From Valencia hispanica (lineage: Eukaryota; Chordata; Actinopteri; Cyprinodontiformes; Valenciidae), in the NCBI GenBank assembly GCA_963556495.2, contig OY747717.1, forward strand, positions 2,897,501 to 2,961,500: a stretch of 64,000 nucleotides of DNA, read 5' to 3'. How positions within the stretch are numbered: the first letter of the stretch is position 1; every line of letters begins with the position of its first letter. Of the stretch, positions 1 to 10,400 are shown piece by piece. A program made the translations under genes and the position numbers. The notes beneath the pieces are model-generated. The model saw only the letters and a list, made by a program, of their open reading frames with translations, did no database searches and was not told the DNA's origin.

Positions 1-199
1 TTACATGGTTGGAAATTAGGGTTAAAAATTAGGTTAGTCTTGGGCGGGCCCGATACCTGAATGGGCCGCGCCTGGAGTAATCAAGAAGTATTTGGCCATT
101 TTTTACTTCACTGGCAATTTCGGGTAAAACACGATCACTCATCAGCTAAATAAACTCCTCACATGTTTTAGAAGAAAAATAGGAAGGTGTTCCTGCACC

Positions 200-988
200 T
201 GCATTTCCATTTTTTTCTATGCGAGACCTTCAGAAAGGGATCAAACTTGCTGAAGAACTCCAGAATTCCTCTGTCTGCCAAAAATTTTACAACAGACACA
301 ACTCCTTCTCAACATTTCAGTCCAATATGCGCAACTCTTGATTCAAATTGTTTCTGCACATCTGAAACTATCCTCCCGCTGGCTTATGCTGAATCTGTCG
401 ATATTGTCGTGCTCCTTGATGCGTTCTGTCGGATGCTTCCAGTCGCTGAAAACCCGTTTCAAAGCACGACTGACTTTTAGCATCGCTGAAAATGCGACAT
501 GCAAAGCAAAACACATCTCCAAATAGATATTAAGGCAGCCATTGAATGTACTTACCATTTGCGAGCTTCAAGCTTTGGAACGGCTGTATTAACACCAGAT
601 GAGGCTGTTCTCCTGATCTGGTGTTAATACAGCCGTTCCAAAGCTTGAAAATCGCCATTAATGTTCTAAAAGTTCCCCGGTCCTTGCTCAGCCCAGTAAA
701 GATGCCTGGACTCATCAGTTTTTTCCCCGCAGGGCAGGATCAGTTTATCCAAAGTCAAGGTGTCATCTGCTGAACCCACGGTTCCAGGTTCTGGAGGGAC
801 CGTAGCGCCGGTGTTAGCTAGGCTAATGTTCGGAGAAGGCGAGAAGGAAAAAGGCTCTGCTCTATCGCCGCTGAGAGGCTTTAAAAAAAAGCCTGTAAGC
901 TTGGGCATCTTCTTCATCAGCTCTTTGTCGCATTCCTCTTTTTCTTTCTTTTTTGCGCTCCACTATCGTATTCTTTGCTTTCCGCCAT
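200..988 (-). pseudogene. Decayed hAT transposase (ZMYM/TTF zinc-finger type)
   Basis: On the minus strand, fragments in the expected N-to-C order survive in different frames. A start with MAESKEYDSG at 988 is followed by a frameshifted piece, KKMPKLTGFFLKPLSG, ending near 666. A piece between about 558 and 343 contains SDWKHPTERIKEHDN, which resembles the TTF-type zinc-finger region of ZMYM-like hAT transposases. A last piece near 296-242 reads VVKFLADRGILEFFSKFD. Frameshifts and stops separate the pieces, and a perfect hairpin at 567-649 sits between two of them, so no product is expected. Family assignment rests on remembered motif similarity, not a search. Confidence 0.55.
567..649. repeat. 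Perfect inverted repeat (34-bp arms, 15-nt loop)
   Basis: Positions 567-600 are the exact reverse complement of 616-649, with a 15-nt spacer. The inner end of the left arm reads TATTAACACCAGAT and the right arm opens ATCTGGTGTTAATA. It lies inside the decayed hAT transposase. It may be a foldback left by a rearrangement, a hairpin able to form in RNA, or an assembly artefact. Confidence 0.9.
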
Positions 989-1411
989 CACGAGAAACTA
1001 ATCACTGATGCTCCTCCCCAAGGCGTAAAATGCATCAAACTTGGACTGATAATAATCCAGCGTTCGTGACAGACATTTGCGGAAAACAAATTAGAAAACA
1101 TTTCAACGGCAGAGTCAGGTTCCTCTTAGGTGACAAAGTTGAGGCGTTCTCACACTATTCATTCACAAGGTTAAAGTTCACCGGAGGAAACCGTTTTAAC
1201 CCTTTAAGGGCTAAGCAACAAAATGCCTCTCTGGACGTTTTGTTTTCCAACTTTAGCTGTAAAAAGGACAAAAAATGTTAAAGCGTTAAATCAATATTTG
1301 AACGTACGAATAGAGTTGGAATCAGATAATCAATTTTTTTTCAACATAGCATATTAGCTAACTATTTAGCTAATATGCTAATTTACTTGCCGATAAGCGG
1401 AGGTGGACTAC

Positions 1412-1515
1412 CAGTGGCGGTTCTAGACCAAATTGACCAGGGGGGCCAGAGTTTGTTCATGGGGGCACAAAACAAAAGAATGAAACAATTTTTCAATATG
1501 TCATCGTTTAATATA
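1412..1515 (+). mobile_element. hAT-like terminal fragment
   Basis: The block opens with CAGTGGCGGTTCTAGACC, which looks like a hAT terminal inverted repeat, followed by a G-rich stretch. The remainder appears interrupted by the LINE copy that begins near 1516. No partner terminus was found, so this is a fragment. Confidence 0.4.
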
Positions 1516-2019
1516 TTCAATTCAATTCAATTCAAAATTACTTTATTAATCCCAAAGGGAAATTAAATGTTGTTGTAACTCATTATGCAAGTTCCTTCAA
1601 AGATTTGTTGTAGATGCTGATGGCTGTGGGTAGGGATGATCTCCTGTAGCAGTCTGCAGATCTGAAGAAGCCTCTGACTGAAGACGCTCTGTGGTTGTAT
1701 GACAGTCTGATGTAGAGGATGCTCTGGATCTATGGCGTCTTCTTTTCAACTCATCAGGGTTTTGTGGCTGTAGTTGAGGTATTATTTGAGCTTTTGTGAT
1801 GTTAATCAGCTGCTGCCAGTTGTAAACCACCTTGTTGCCATGGTTACGCATCATAACAAATGTCCAAAAATAAAAAGTATCAGCAAAAATCCTTCCAGCT
1901 GCACAGCATTCAAAACCAGAGAGAACAGTTGTCCACAAAAACAATGTTTCTACCAGAAATGGAAGAATTAAAGTTTTAAAAAAAGAAAATGAACCAAAGT
2001 AACAGAGCGACTCCAACAT
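1516..2019 (-). mobile_element. Rearranged LINE copy (Rex1/CR1-like), ORF start fused to 3' end
   Basis: Minus strand. The N-terminal part of a LINE ORF (…WTTVLSGFECCAAGR…, …NWQQLINI…, ending in a basic KRRRHRSR stretch) runs from 2019 to about 1745. It then joins directly to the 3' end of a LINE of the type seen at 61300-61570. The copy ends in a TTGAA-repeat tail, seen on + as TTCAATTCAATTC at about 1518. The whole reverse-transcriptase core is missing. The same N-terminal sequence occurs at 38463-38660. Confidence 0.65.
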
Positions 2020-2269
2020 GCTGCCACCTTGAGCGGCGCAGTTCCGCTAATTAATTAATTCAATATTAAATGAGCCAAAGGGACTCTTGTGGCTCCTGAT
2101 CCAGCAGCTGAAACTCAACATGGCTGAAGCTAAAAAAAGTTCAACACATTAATTTTTAACTCATTGTTAAAATAAAACTTTAAAAGTAAGAAATGAAATC
2201 GATACAAGAGATCATTTAGTTATGGTTTCTGTCCTAAATCATCTTAAAAAACTGATTTAGTATTATTTC

Positions 2270-2420
2270 TGCAGTACAGGGGCCATAAGACATGATACTG
2301 CCACCACCGTGCTTAACCATGGGGATGCTTGGGGCTTCAGTCCTGATCAGAGAACCTTCTCCTGCATGTTTTGCCGCGTCTCCTACTGGCACTTCTTGAA
2401 ATGACAAAACCTCTGAGGCT
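2270..2420 (-). mobile_element. Tc1/mariner transposase scrap
   Basis: The + strand reads CATGATACTGCCACCACC, the reverse complement of the codons for the HGGG-S/C-IM motif of Tc1-type transposases. Nothing longer can be followed. Confidence 0.4.
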
Positions 2421-2839
2421 GGAGTTATATGAGCTAAATGCGACTTTTTGTTATTTTTTTAGATATCTGTTTCTCGACATGTAGAAAACCATGCATCATT
2501 TTTTTCCTTCTGTCCTGCTCTGAAGCGACGGAAATGTGAGAAAGTTCCCAAACCTGGTTCCTGGTTCTCACGTACCTCCAGGTAACGAGATGCAAACGAA
2601 CGGGACGGGGCGTACGAGACGAGCGTCCTCCTGCAACCAGTCTAGTTGCCGTGGAGACCTGGGTTGATGCTTGAGTTTTTATTTTTTTGCAGGAGAAAAG
2701 AAAGAAAGACGACCACAATCAATGAGACCCTTTTTTTTTGTTTTTTGTTTTAGTGGGAACCTCCTTTTGGCCTCCCGATGGCGTGGCACACACTGAAACC
2801 CGCCGGGACGGCTGAAACAGTGCGTGACTGTGTGCCTTT
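2421..2839. other. Intron sequence, nothing recognised
   Basis: T-rich stretches and one moderately GC-rich block near 2580-2650. No exon, RNA gene or clear repeat was seen. Confidence 0.4.
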
Positions 2840-3045
2840 GTGTCTGACTCCCCCTCGGTGTGTGCGACTGACTTTATCTAAGACAAGGGCCCTTTTGTTT
2901 TAAGGCTCTGGGGGCCGAGGCCGGGCCCTGTAATTGGCCTACTTATGCCCTGTTTAGCATGAGAAAAGTCTCCTCGGCCCGGCAAAGCCCAGCTAACTTT
3001 TTGTTTTCACACGCAGACGGAGCGGGTTCGCTGATGAGAATTCAG
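2840..3045. promoter_or_regulatory. Candidate conserved non-coding element
   Basis: A non-repetitive block of balanced composition. It holds motif-like words such as TGTAATTGGCC (homeodomain/NF-Y-like) near 2929 and GATGAGAATTCAG near 3030, flanked by simple sequence. It looks unlike the surrounding decayed intron. Function is inferred from appearance only. Confidence 0.3.
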
Positions 3046-3099
3046 ATCAGGAGGGAAAAAAAACAAAAAACACCCCCTTCCTCCTCACCCGGAGTCTAA

Positions 3100-3345
3100 A
3101 CACACTCCTCCGCCTAAAACACACCACACGCTAATTACTTAACGAGGAGCTGGGGGGAAAAAAACATGTCAGTGGAGTCTATTTACGGGAGGAGGGAGCG
3201 GCAGCTTGTTTTTCACCTCCTAACAAACTTTCTGTGCCACTTTAAATTTAAAAAAAAAAGAAACCCCTCTCTGTCCCTGAATCGGCCCAGATGCCACTTG
3301 TTGCTGCAGAAATCACTGAACTTAATTAGCGGGACAATGTGTGTG
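3100..3345. promoter_or_regulatory. Candidate conserved non-coding element
   Basis: Contains CACGCTAATTACTTAA near 3126 and AACTTAATTAGCGGGACA near 3319, both homeodomain-type TAATTA/TTAATTAG sites in non-repetitive sequence. Downstream, 3350-3470 is GC-rich with a GTATG/GTGTG run. Confidence 0.28.
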
Positions 3346-3989
3346 TATGTATGTGAGAGCGCTCTGAGCCGTAAACAGAGCCGCGGCTCACAGACGGAGC
3401 AGAGGGAAGGAGTTGGGGCTGAGCCGCGAGGTGAGCAACATGGAGTCGCTCTCGTGGAGGTAAATGCCACCAAATACCCAGAGATTCAAAAACCCAGAGA
3501 TTCAGTGCTCAGGTAGGATCGTCCGGAAATACAGCGTTTCCCTGGCTTTAATTAACCGACGTGGGAGCATGTTTTGTTTCTGTTCTGGTCTAATGTTAAC
3601 ACGCAAACCATAAATAATAATACAGTGAATAATTTGCAGGAATTGGATGGAAAGGTAGAAAAAGACCCAAACTGGAGCTATTATGGTGATTTAACCAGTA
3701 GGCGAAGGTCTACAAGATACCACTTCTTAATACTGTGACAGCATAGGTTTTTATAATATCATTTATGCTGTTAAATGTTGTAAATGTGCGTTTTTTGTAA
3801 AGCTACATGCAGAGAAAAACACATGTACCATTTAAAATAAGGGGGGGGGGGGCACCCGTCCTGGAAAGTATAGCACACCAATTCGTTATTTAATTCTAGC
3901 CTGTAATTTTTAGATAGTTGTTCCAAGTCAGATGGAGTATTTTTCTGTTTAGACTCGGAAGACTTGATGTGTGGACTCGACAGTCAAGT
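3346..3989. other. Intron sequence with a poly-G tract
   Basis: No exon or element recognised. A G homopolymer lies at about 3841-3852. An ATG at 3440 followed by a GTAAAT donor-like site is discussed among the rejected items. Confidence 0.4.
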
Positions 3990-4170
3990 CTGTAAATATC
4001 AAACTGGACGAAAGTGTTCTGGAGAAAAGTTCGGAGGTCAGATGAGACAAACTTTTGAGCCATTTGGCAACTTTTTACAAGAGTTACAACAATGTACCAA
4101 CTGTTACGCAGGGTGGTGGTAGTGTCATGCTGTGTGACCGTTCTTGCATACCTTTTTAACCCTTCACTGT
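3990..4170 (+). mobile_element. Tc1/mariner transposase fragment
   Basis: Frame-shifted but readable: KVFWRKVRRSDET near 4011-4048 resembles the W-KV-WSDET motif around the first catalytic aspartate of Tc1 transposases. It is followed by GGGSVML near 4110-4130, the glycine-rich HGGG-S-M motif. Stops break the frame, so this is a fossil. Confidence 0.5.
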
Positions 4171-4699
4171 CTGAATTCATTTATATCTTTATCTATATAT
4201 ATTTAGATATTTATTTATATCTAAAGAAAACAAATGTGTGTTATGTAATTGTTTACAATCTAATACTAATGTAGATATTTAGTATAAACATTATCTAAAT
4301 TAATATTTACCACTAGATGGTGGCAAAGATCTGCTGGTAAGATCCTCACTATGTGTAAAATATACATCAATAGGCAATAATGGAAAACGTGTGGTGGTTC
4401 GCCGAAAATTTGCACTGGTTTTAAATCTGTGGAGATCCTAACTTTTATTTTAAATGAAAGAAAAGTTAGACCTCTTTCATTTCCGTTTTGTATTGTTTTT
4501 CCAGGATTAAAGCCGTTACTGATGACAAAAAAAACTTATTTACCAGCTGATTTCATAACAGTTAAGAACTGGTACAGGTTCTTCAGATTGGACAAAGTCT
4601 GGAATAAAATCCAAAATGTCCCCGTCAGATGAAAGGGGAACTGTTAAGGATGTCCAGGAGCAACCCAGCAGCCACCAATGTTACGGCGCCACGCTGAAG
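4171..4699. other. AT-rich intron sequence
   Basis: Contains a TATATATTTAGATATTTA-like low-complexity run near 4195. No gene or clear repeat was found. Confidence 0.4.
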
Positions 4700-4950
4700 A
4701 AAGTTCGACATCATCATGAACAGCGAAGACCAAGAAAAAAACCTTCAAAAATCTGCTCCTTCACACGAGGACCGGACAAACGTCTTCTGCGGAGATGTCA
4801 GAGACGACGAACATCGACCGCAGCGACGGGAAAAGTGTTTGGACGAGTCAAAGTGAGGCTTTCTGACCTTAGAAGACTCTACCAGCACGGCGGTGGCTGC
4901 ATCATGCTGCGGGACGTTTTTGTGCCTCTAAATCGTTCACGTTAAGTCAA
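4700..4950 (+). mobile_element. Tc1/mariner transposase fragment
   Basis: The reading YQHGGGCIMLRDVFVPLNR at about 4879-4935 is the glycine-rich motif of a Tc1-type transposase. Basic residues precede it. There is no intact catalytic triad. Confidence 0.45.
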
Positions 4951-5424
4951 CATGGAGATGAGTCGTCCAAGAACCAAGAAATTCTGCCTAGAAGGGCGGT
5001 CCAATATCCACCTTTGTTGATGACGTTTAACTAAACATTATGGGGGGGGGTGTGTATGTATATATTTGAGTCTGTATATTTGACTTTGTGGATCAGGGGG
5101 TAATCACGATGAATTCAAAGTTCTGCTCCAGGTTCTGTTTGGTTCAGGTAAACAAAAGCCAAAAACGAAACACTCATTTTCTCTTAGGTTGTTTTTTAAC
5201 GTCAGACTAAAAAAATTCTGGCTTTCCAAGATTGCTTTATTAATTCAGGAGGAAAAAAAGAAATCAGAATTTTTCCTAAAGTCCGTTTTGACTCCACAGC
5301 GGTTTCGTTGAGTCCGTGTTCCTGGTTCTGTTTTCTCTTGTGTTTTTCGTGTCTCTATGTAACGTCAGTCGGACTAACGCTCCGCCCGTTTCTCCTCCAT
5401 GTTCTGCCCGTCCCCCACCACCAG
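4951..5424. other. Intron end leading to the tcf4 exon
   Basis: Contains a G8 run near 5043. The last 60 bases form a pyrimidine-rich tract ending in ACCACCAG, the acceptor used by the exon at 5425. Confidence 0.6.
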
Positions 5425-5551
5425 TCCGTCCTGTGCGGGGAGCTGGCTATGGGGAGCCCCAGCGCCACGTCGCCCACCAAGCCAGCGGGTCAGTACTACC
5501 AGCACTACGGCGCCAACCCGCGGAGGAGACCGCTGCAGATGGACAACATGG
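5425..5551 (+). CDS. tcf4: tcf4 internal exon, first half of the bipartite NLS
   Basis: The 127-bp exon encodes SVLCGELAMGSPSATSPTKP, then AGQYYQHYGANPRRRPLQMD, then NM plus one base of a split codon. Vertebrate TCF4 has the corresponding stretch ending [22 protein letters not shown]. TCF4 is an E-protein that binds E-boxes (CANNTG) as homo- or heterodimer with tissue-specific bHLH factors in the nucleus. This exon lies between activation domains 1 and 2 and supplies the arginine cluster of the bipartite nuclear localisation signal. The acceptor is a pyrimidine tract ending CACCACCAG|TCC and the donor is G|GTGAGG at 5552. The first base of an Asp codon is left at the 3' end and is completed by the next exon. 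The acceptor could lie a few bases either way, but the reading frame is fixed by the protein match. Confidence 0.9.
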
Positions 5552-6574
5552 GTGAGGAGATGTTCACACACACGAACCAGATGTTTCTGCTCCAACAACC
5601 AGGAGGTGTTGATGTGCGCTCCAGATTAGACAGGAACAGGTTCACTGATGCTTCCTAATGGAGGGTTCCAGTTTGTTTGGACTTTTTCAACTTTATTCAA
5701 AAGCTTTTTGGATGTTTAGTTTTTTCTTTTGTAATATAATTAGTCCAGTTTGGGTCAGAACCACAGTGCAGAATGAGCAGGAGGACCTTCTGTCTTCAGG
5801 GTTCAGTTCTGAGCTGATCCACTTAACCTGGTATTAATTTAAAGCTCTATTAATCACTAATAGTGTTTTTATGGGAATAAAAAAAAATTTTTTGCTTTAT
5901 TTATCTTAAATAAAAAATAATTTAAATATTCTGATTTTATTTATTTAAGTTTAATTTTTACATTTTAAATTTTCATTTATTTGTTGATTTCTGGGAAGTA
6001 ATTTATTATTTTTGAATTATACATATTTTTATAATACATTTTTTATATCTTTTATGCACACAAGAAATATCTATATATAAAATACATTTATATCATTTAT
6101 AAAATTTTCTAATTTATAGGTAAAATCCATATTTCGGTTTGACATTTGGACATAAAGCTGATTTTTACATTTTATTTATGTATTTATTTAGTTCTCAATG
6201 TTGTGTTTTTTATTTTATTTCAATAAAATTTGCCTCACAATATAAATAATAAAATGAAAGGGGACCTTTTCTCTAAAACACAGTTTTCATGTCAAACTTG
6301 TGTTTAAATTGTGTTTTTATAGTTTTTAATAGAATTCTGCATTCTACAGCTTTAGCCCATTTAAAAGTGCCACATCTCTGGTTAAAATGTGACATTCATT
6401 TTTATTGGTGCAGATTCTAAACTATTTTGCCTTCCTGGACCTGAATTGTAGTTCGTTTTTTTTTTTTTTTTTTTTTAGCCAATCAGTGGCAGCGTTTTTC
6501 CTGCAGGGCGTTGATCCCTGTAACCAGGCTGAGGTGAGCTGTGTTTGGTCCGATCTCTTAAAAAAAAAAAACCG
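5552..6574. other. Intron, with AT-rich tract at about 5870-6250
   Basis: Short intron between the two NLS exons. The segment 5870-6250 is strongly AT-rich (ATTTATT-type words). A T18 run lies near 6458. No mobile element recognised. Confidence 0.5.
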
Positions 6575-6870
6575 GGACGATGATGTCCGCCGTGCAGCCA
6601 TGGGAGCTTTCAGCCTTCAGAAGACACAATCACACAGCAACGCATGAATTACCCCCTCGTAGTAAAAAGACCCAGCTAATTCTCCCATCACAACCTCTCC
6701 TTCTGGAATAATAGGAAATGTCTCCTTGAGAGAAAACCCCGAGAACAAATCTAAATATGCCAGAAGCTGGCCTCTTTTTCTGGTTGCACTTTTTTATTTT
6801 CTGCATCTCATTGTGTTCAGCGCCTGTTTTCTCTGAAAGCTTCGTTCTAAACATCCCGAGGGCGTTTTAA
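6575..6870. promoter_or_regulatory. Candidate conserved non-coding element just upstream of an exon
   Basis: A repeat-free block 70-360 bp before the exon at 6937, with words such as CATGAATTACCCCC, GACCCAGCTAATTCTCCC and CTAAATATGCC. Its position suggests an intronic enhancer or splicing-control element. This is inference from composition and position. Confidence 0.3.
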
Positions 6871-6936
6871 AAAAACGTGGCGCGCCTGTCGGCCTGTTAA
6901 ACCTCATCTATTGTTTTGTGTTTTATTCTCTTACAG

Positions 6937-6986
6937 ACGTCCACACAAAAAAAGTGCGGAAGGTCCCTCCCGGCTTGCCGTCCTCA
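6937..6986 (+). CDS. tcf4: tcf4 internal exon, second half of the bipartite NLS
   Basis: The 50-bp exon has a strong acceptor (TTTATTCTCTTACAG|AC) and a consensus donor (TCA|GTAAGT at 6987). With the base left over from 5551 it encodes DVHTKKVRKVPPGLPSS, 17 codons exactly. Human TCF4 reads VQTKKVRKVPPGLPSS here. KKVRK is the second basic cluster of the bipartite nuclear localisation signal; the first, RRR, lies at the end of the previous exon. The exon ends in phase 0, so it can join the same downstream exon as the alternative first exon at 51132, which also ends in phase 0. Isoforms starting at 51132 therefore lack this signal. Confidence 0.93.
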
Positions 6987-7330
6987 GTAAGTGATGCTGT
7001 TTGGGTTTTTTTCCTGATTTTTATTTTTATTTTTATGCTGTTCTGATTGTGGGGGGGAAAAAAAGGTGCTGATGTGATGTTTTATTGGCGGGATTAAAGG
7101 ATGTCCCTTCTGGGTTTCCGTATGGACAAAGTGAGGAGGATGTTTCCTGGACAGAAACTCTCTCATCTGTTCAGTTGCTGCTGGGATTTAAGGTGTTTTT
7201 AGGAAATAAAGACCTGAATCTGTTTCAAAATAACGCTTAGTGGACGTTTCCTTTGGGGGAAATGTTTTGGTTTTTTAACAAGGATTCATTTATGAGGATA
7301 CGGTTATTTTGGCCAGGGTTAAAAACTCCA
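6987..7330. other. Start of the 44 kb intron
   Basis: Begins with GTAAGT. T-rich runs and a G7 run near 7051. No feature recognised. Confidence 0.5.
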
Positions 7331-8230
7331 GAAAGCGTTACAGTTATCACAGTTTTTTGCTGTTATTACTTTATTATTAAGTTTTACTTTTTTCTTTTAT
7401 TTTGTGTGTTTTTTTATCGTTTTAGTTTTATAATCTTTACAGCTTTTACAGAGAACTTTTTATTTACAGTTGAATAAATTGCTTAAAGTAGATTGCTTGG
7501 CTTTTAAACTGTTTTAAACAGTTTTTTAAGTTAAGATTTTTTATATAATTTTTAGTTTTTAGTCAATATTTTAAAGTAATAAAAAAAATTCCAGCTTTTA
7601 CAGAGAACCTTTTTTTATTTATAGTTGAATAAATTGCCAAAAGTGGATTGGTTTGCTTTTAAGCTGTTTTAAACAGTTTTAAGTTAAGAGTTTTTATTTT
7701 TTATATCATTTTTAGTTTCTAGTGAATATTTTAAAGTAATTACATTTTTTTCCAGGTTTTACAGTTAATTTTATTTTTTACAGTTACAGATTTAGTTATT
7801 ACGCTTGAATAATTTTAGTTTTTTTAAACCGTTTTACAGTTATTATTTTTGTTACAGAAGTTTTACTAGTTAGTTTTACAGTTTTTATGAGTTATTTTCA
7901 GTTTTATTTAATTTTTTTACAAATTTAACTTTTAATTACAGTTTTTAGAGGTTTTACAGTTATAGTTTTTACAGTCATTTGTTTAGCTTTTAAGCTTAGT
8001 TTTTTTTAACAAACATTTTGTTTTGCAGAATATAATTAGTGTTACAGTTTTTACAGTCAAAATTGATCTGTTTAATATTTACGTTTTTACATTCAGTTTA
8101 GCGTTTACATTTAATTTTTTATCTCTTTTTTTGACTAATCTTGTAGTTATATTTGTAGAGATAATACAGTTTTTTCTCTTTTGATTAAAGTTTATCATTT
8201 AGTTTTTCCAGCTATTTCCAGTTGTCTTCA
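7331..8230. repeat. T-rich low-complexity tract with a 152-bp tandem duplication
   Basis: The words TTTTACAGTT and TTTTTAG recur throughout. Within it, 7441-7592 is repeated by 7593-7755 (both start AGCTTTTACAGAGAAC and include CTGTTTTAAACAGTTTT), offset 152 bp with diverged copies. Confidence 0.75.
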
Positions 8231-8727
8231 GAGTGAGTTACAGTTTTTCCAGTAACCAGTTTGCCAGCAGGTTATTCTACTGCAGCCGGATGCTCTCCGG
8301 AGTCGGTGTGAGTTTGAATCCAGTGGCTTTCGTCAGCAGTGACTGTCTGATCTGGAAGCGTCTCTATCTGATGCTCGTTTGCGGTTCCTTTTCAGCTGAA
8401 TCGACCACAGCTGCGGCTGGGAGCCCCGAAAGCTCGGCCGGCGTTTAAACATCGACGGTGCAGCAGCTGTTTCTGCCTCCTCTGCTGCTCTAACTAACAG
8501 TTTGGTTTCAGATTTAAAGCCTTTCCTTTACCTCTGATCCGATATAAAACGGCTCCTTTGTGTTTAAGTTGAGCTGAATGTTTTTTACCTTCTCTTTCTG
8601 GAGCATCGTGTGGATCAGTCGCAGCTCGGATTATGGGAGTTTTCCTCGTTAAAGACTCGTTAACCATGGCTGAATATGCAGCATGTCGGCGGGAGTCCAT
8701 TTTGTCCTCGGCTTCCTTCCTTCTATT
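8231..8727. other. Intron sequence, nothing recognised
   Basis: Non-repetitive, moderate GC. No exon with splice sites was identified. Confidence 0.4.
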
Positions 8728-9305
8728 TTTCTTTCCTTCCTTCCTTCCTTCCTTCCTTCCTTCCTTCCTTCCTTCCTTCCTTCCTTCCTTCCTTCCTTCC
8801 TTCCTTCCATCCTTCCTTCCTTCCTTCCTTCCATCCATCCTCCCTTCCTTATCCATCCATCCATCCATCCTTCCATCCATCCTCCCTTCCTTATCCATCC
8901 ATCCTTCCATCCATCCTTCCATCCTTCCTTATCCATCCATCCATCCATCCTTCCTTATCCATCCATCCATCCATCCATCCATCCATCCATCCATCCATCC
9001 TTCCTTATCCATCCATCCATCCTTCCTTCCATCCATCCATCCATCCATCCTTCCTTCCTTCCTTTCTTTCTTTTTCCTTCCTTCCATCCATCCTCCCTTC
9101 CTTATCCATCCATCCATCCATCCTTCCTTATCCATCCATCCATCCATCCATCCATCCATCCATCCATCCATCCTTCCTTATCCATCCATCCATCCTTCCT
9201 TCCATCCATCCTTCCATCCATCCTTCCTTCCTTCCTTTCTTTCTTTTTCCTTCCTTCCATCCATCCTCCCTTCCTTATCCATCCATCCTCCCATCCTCCC
9301 CCTCC
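8728..9305. repeat. (CCTT)n/(CATC)n compound microsatellite, about 580 bp
   Basis: Runs of CCTT, then mixed CCAT, CCTT and TTATCCAT units in longer blocks. One block (CTTTCTTTCTTTTTCCTTCC followed by CATCCTCCC) occurs twice, at about 9061 and 9235. All + strand frames and the minus frames stay open for long stretches because these units contain no stop codons. The resulting LPSF/IHPS and KEGR/MDGW readings are not genes. Confidence 0.95.
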
Positions 9306-10400
9306 CGATGGAGTAAGGGAACAGGCAGCAGAGAGAGACGAGTGTGATCTGCAGGTTGAGATGAAGTGTCCCGTCTGGATTAGTTTTCATGTTCTAAAGT
9401 TTAGAAGTGCGTTTCTCCTCCTGATGGATCTTCTGTTGAGGAGTTTCTGGGACTTTTTTTTCCTGCACCTGTTTATCCACCTGCAAACTGCAGTTTAACT
9501 GGAGTAAATTATGGATTTATCCAAAATGGTGACTTGCATTTGCATACATGCAGACAGGGTGGACGTTTTTAAAGACTGAGCATGTGCAGGAACTCTGTGT
9601 TTTCTCCATTATCTCTTCCTCTTTATTCCTTATTTTCGTTCTGGTTCTGGTTGCAGCTCCTCCGTCTAATAAACGCTGCTCTGGTCGGTTCTGGGGCGGG
9701 TTGTTGTTTTTTTTCACACCCTGCTGCCATCCCATGAAGTCTGCGTAACTAACAAGCGCGGCTGTGGAGAGCTTGGTGTTTGGCCGGGTTCTGATCCGGC
9801 TCCGACTCGTCCTCGTCCGGGAGAGGGGAGCCTGCTGCCGTCTCTTGCTATGGGTTTGTTGGCAGGAGGCGTCGGCTGTGCAGGGGAGCAGAAAATGAAC
9901 CTAAAGCTTTGCAGGGTTTAAGTTGGTGGCTCGGTTCTGTAGATTCACCAGTTCTGGTCTGGTGTTCATTTTCATAAGCGCTGTTCTGTTTTGGGTGTTT
10001 TTTGTTGTTTTTTTTAAGGAGAAGAAGAGCTGTAAACTTTTAAACTTTCTTGCTTCCAGGAGCTCCTGCTTTGTTGTCGTTCTGCAAGTATAGAAAACAT
10101 AAAAGGCAGCCATATCAACGGGTCTTTTGGTTCAGGAAATTCATCTAATGTTGACTCTAAATGGGGGGGAAATGACTTTATTCCTTAGCTTAAATGGCTG
10201 TGGTGATAATGCAGATTAACTGTGATAAACTCATAGGGGGAAAGAATATACATCTGCTGTCTAGCTAGAACAATATTCCATAATATTCACATAAAACCCC
10301 ACAAGTGTTTGGTTAAACATCGCCTAATAATCGACATCTTGTGTCCCTCAGGCTGGATATCTGACCTCTCATCTAAACTAGTTGATTTAAATTAACTCTG
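9306..10400. other. Intron sequence, nothing recognised
   Basis: Mostly non-repetitive, with short T-runs. No supported gene. Confidence 0.4.

Noticed and set aside
3011..3050. CACACGCAG followed by ACGGAGCGG (reading TER) as the missing upstream tcf4 exon
   Set aside because: Only three residues fit the expected TERGSY stretch, and a TGA follows three codons later.
3440..3465. ATG GAG TCG CTC TCG TGG AG followed by GTAAAT, a possible alternative first exon of tcf4
   Set aside because: It would end two bases into a codon, out of phase with the acceptor at 5425 as read here, and no known TCF4 N-terminus matches.
8728..9305. The CATC microsatellite as another LINE-seeded array in antisense
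   Set aside because: No RTE-type 3' end adjoins either side.
8633..9498. Long open frames of LPSF/IHPS repeats and their minus-strand KEGR/MDGW counterparts
   Set aside because: They are produced by the CCTT/CATC microsatellite, which lacks stop codons in every frame.
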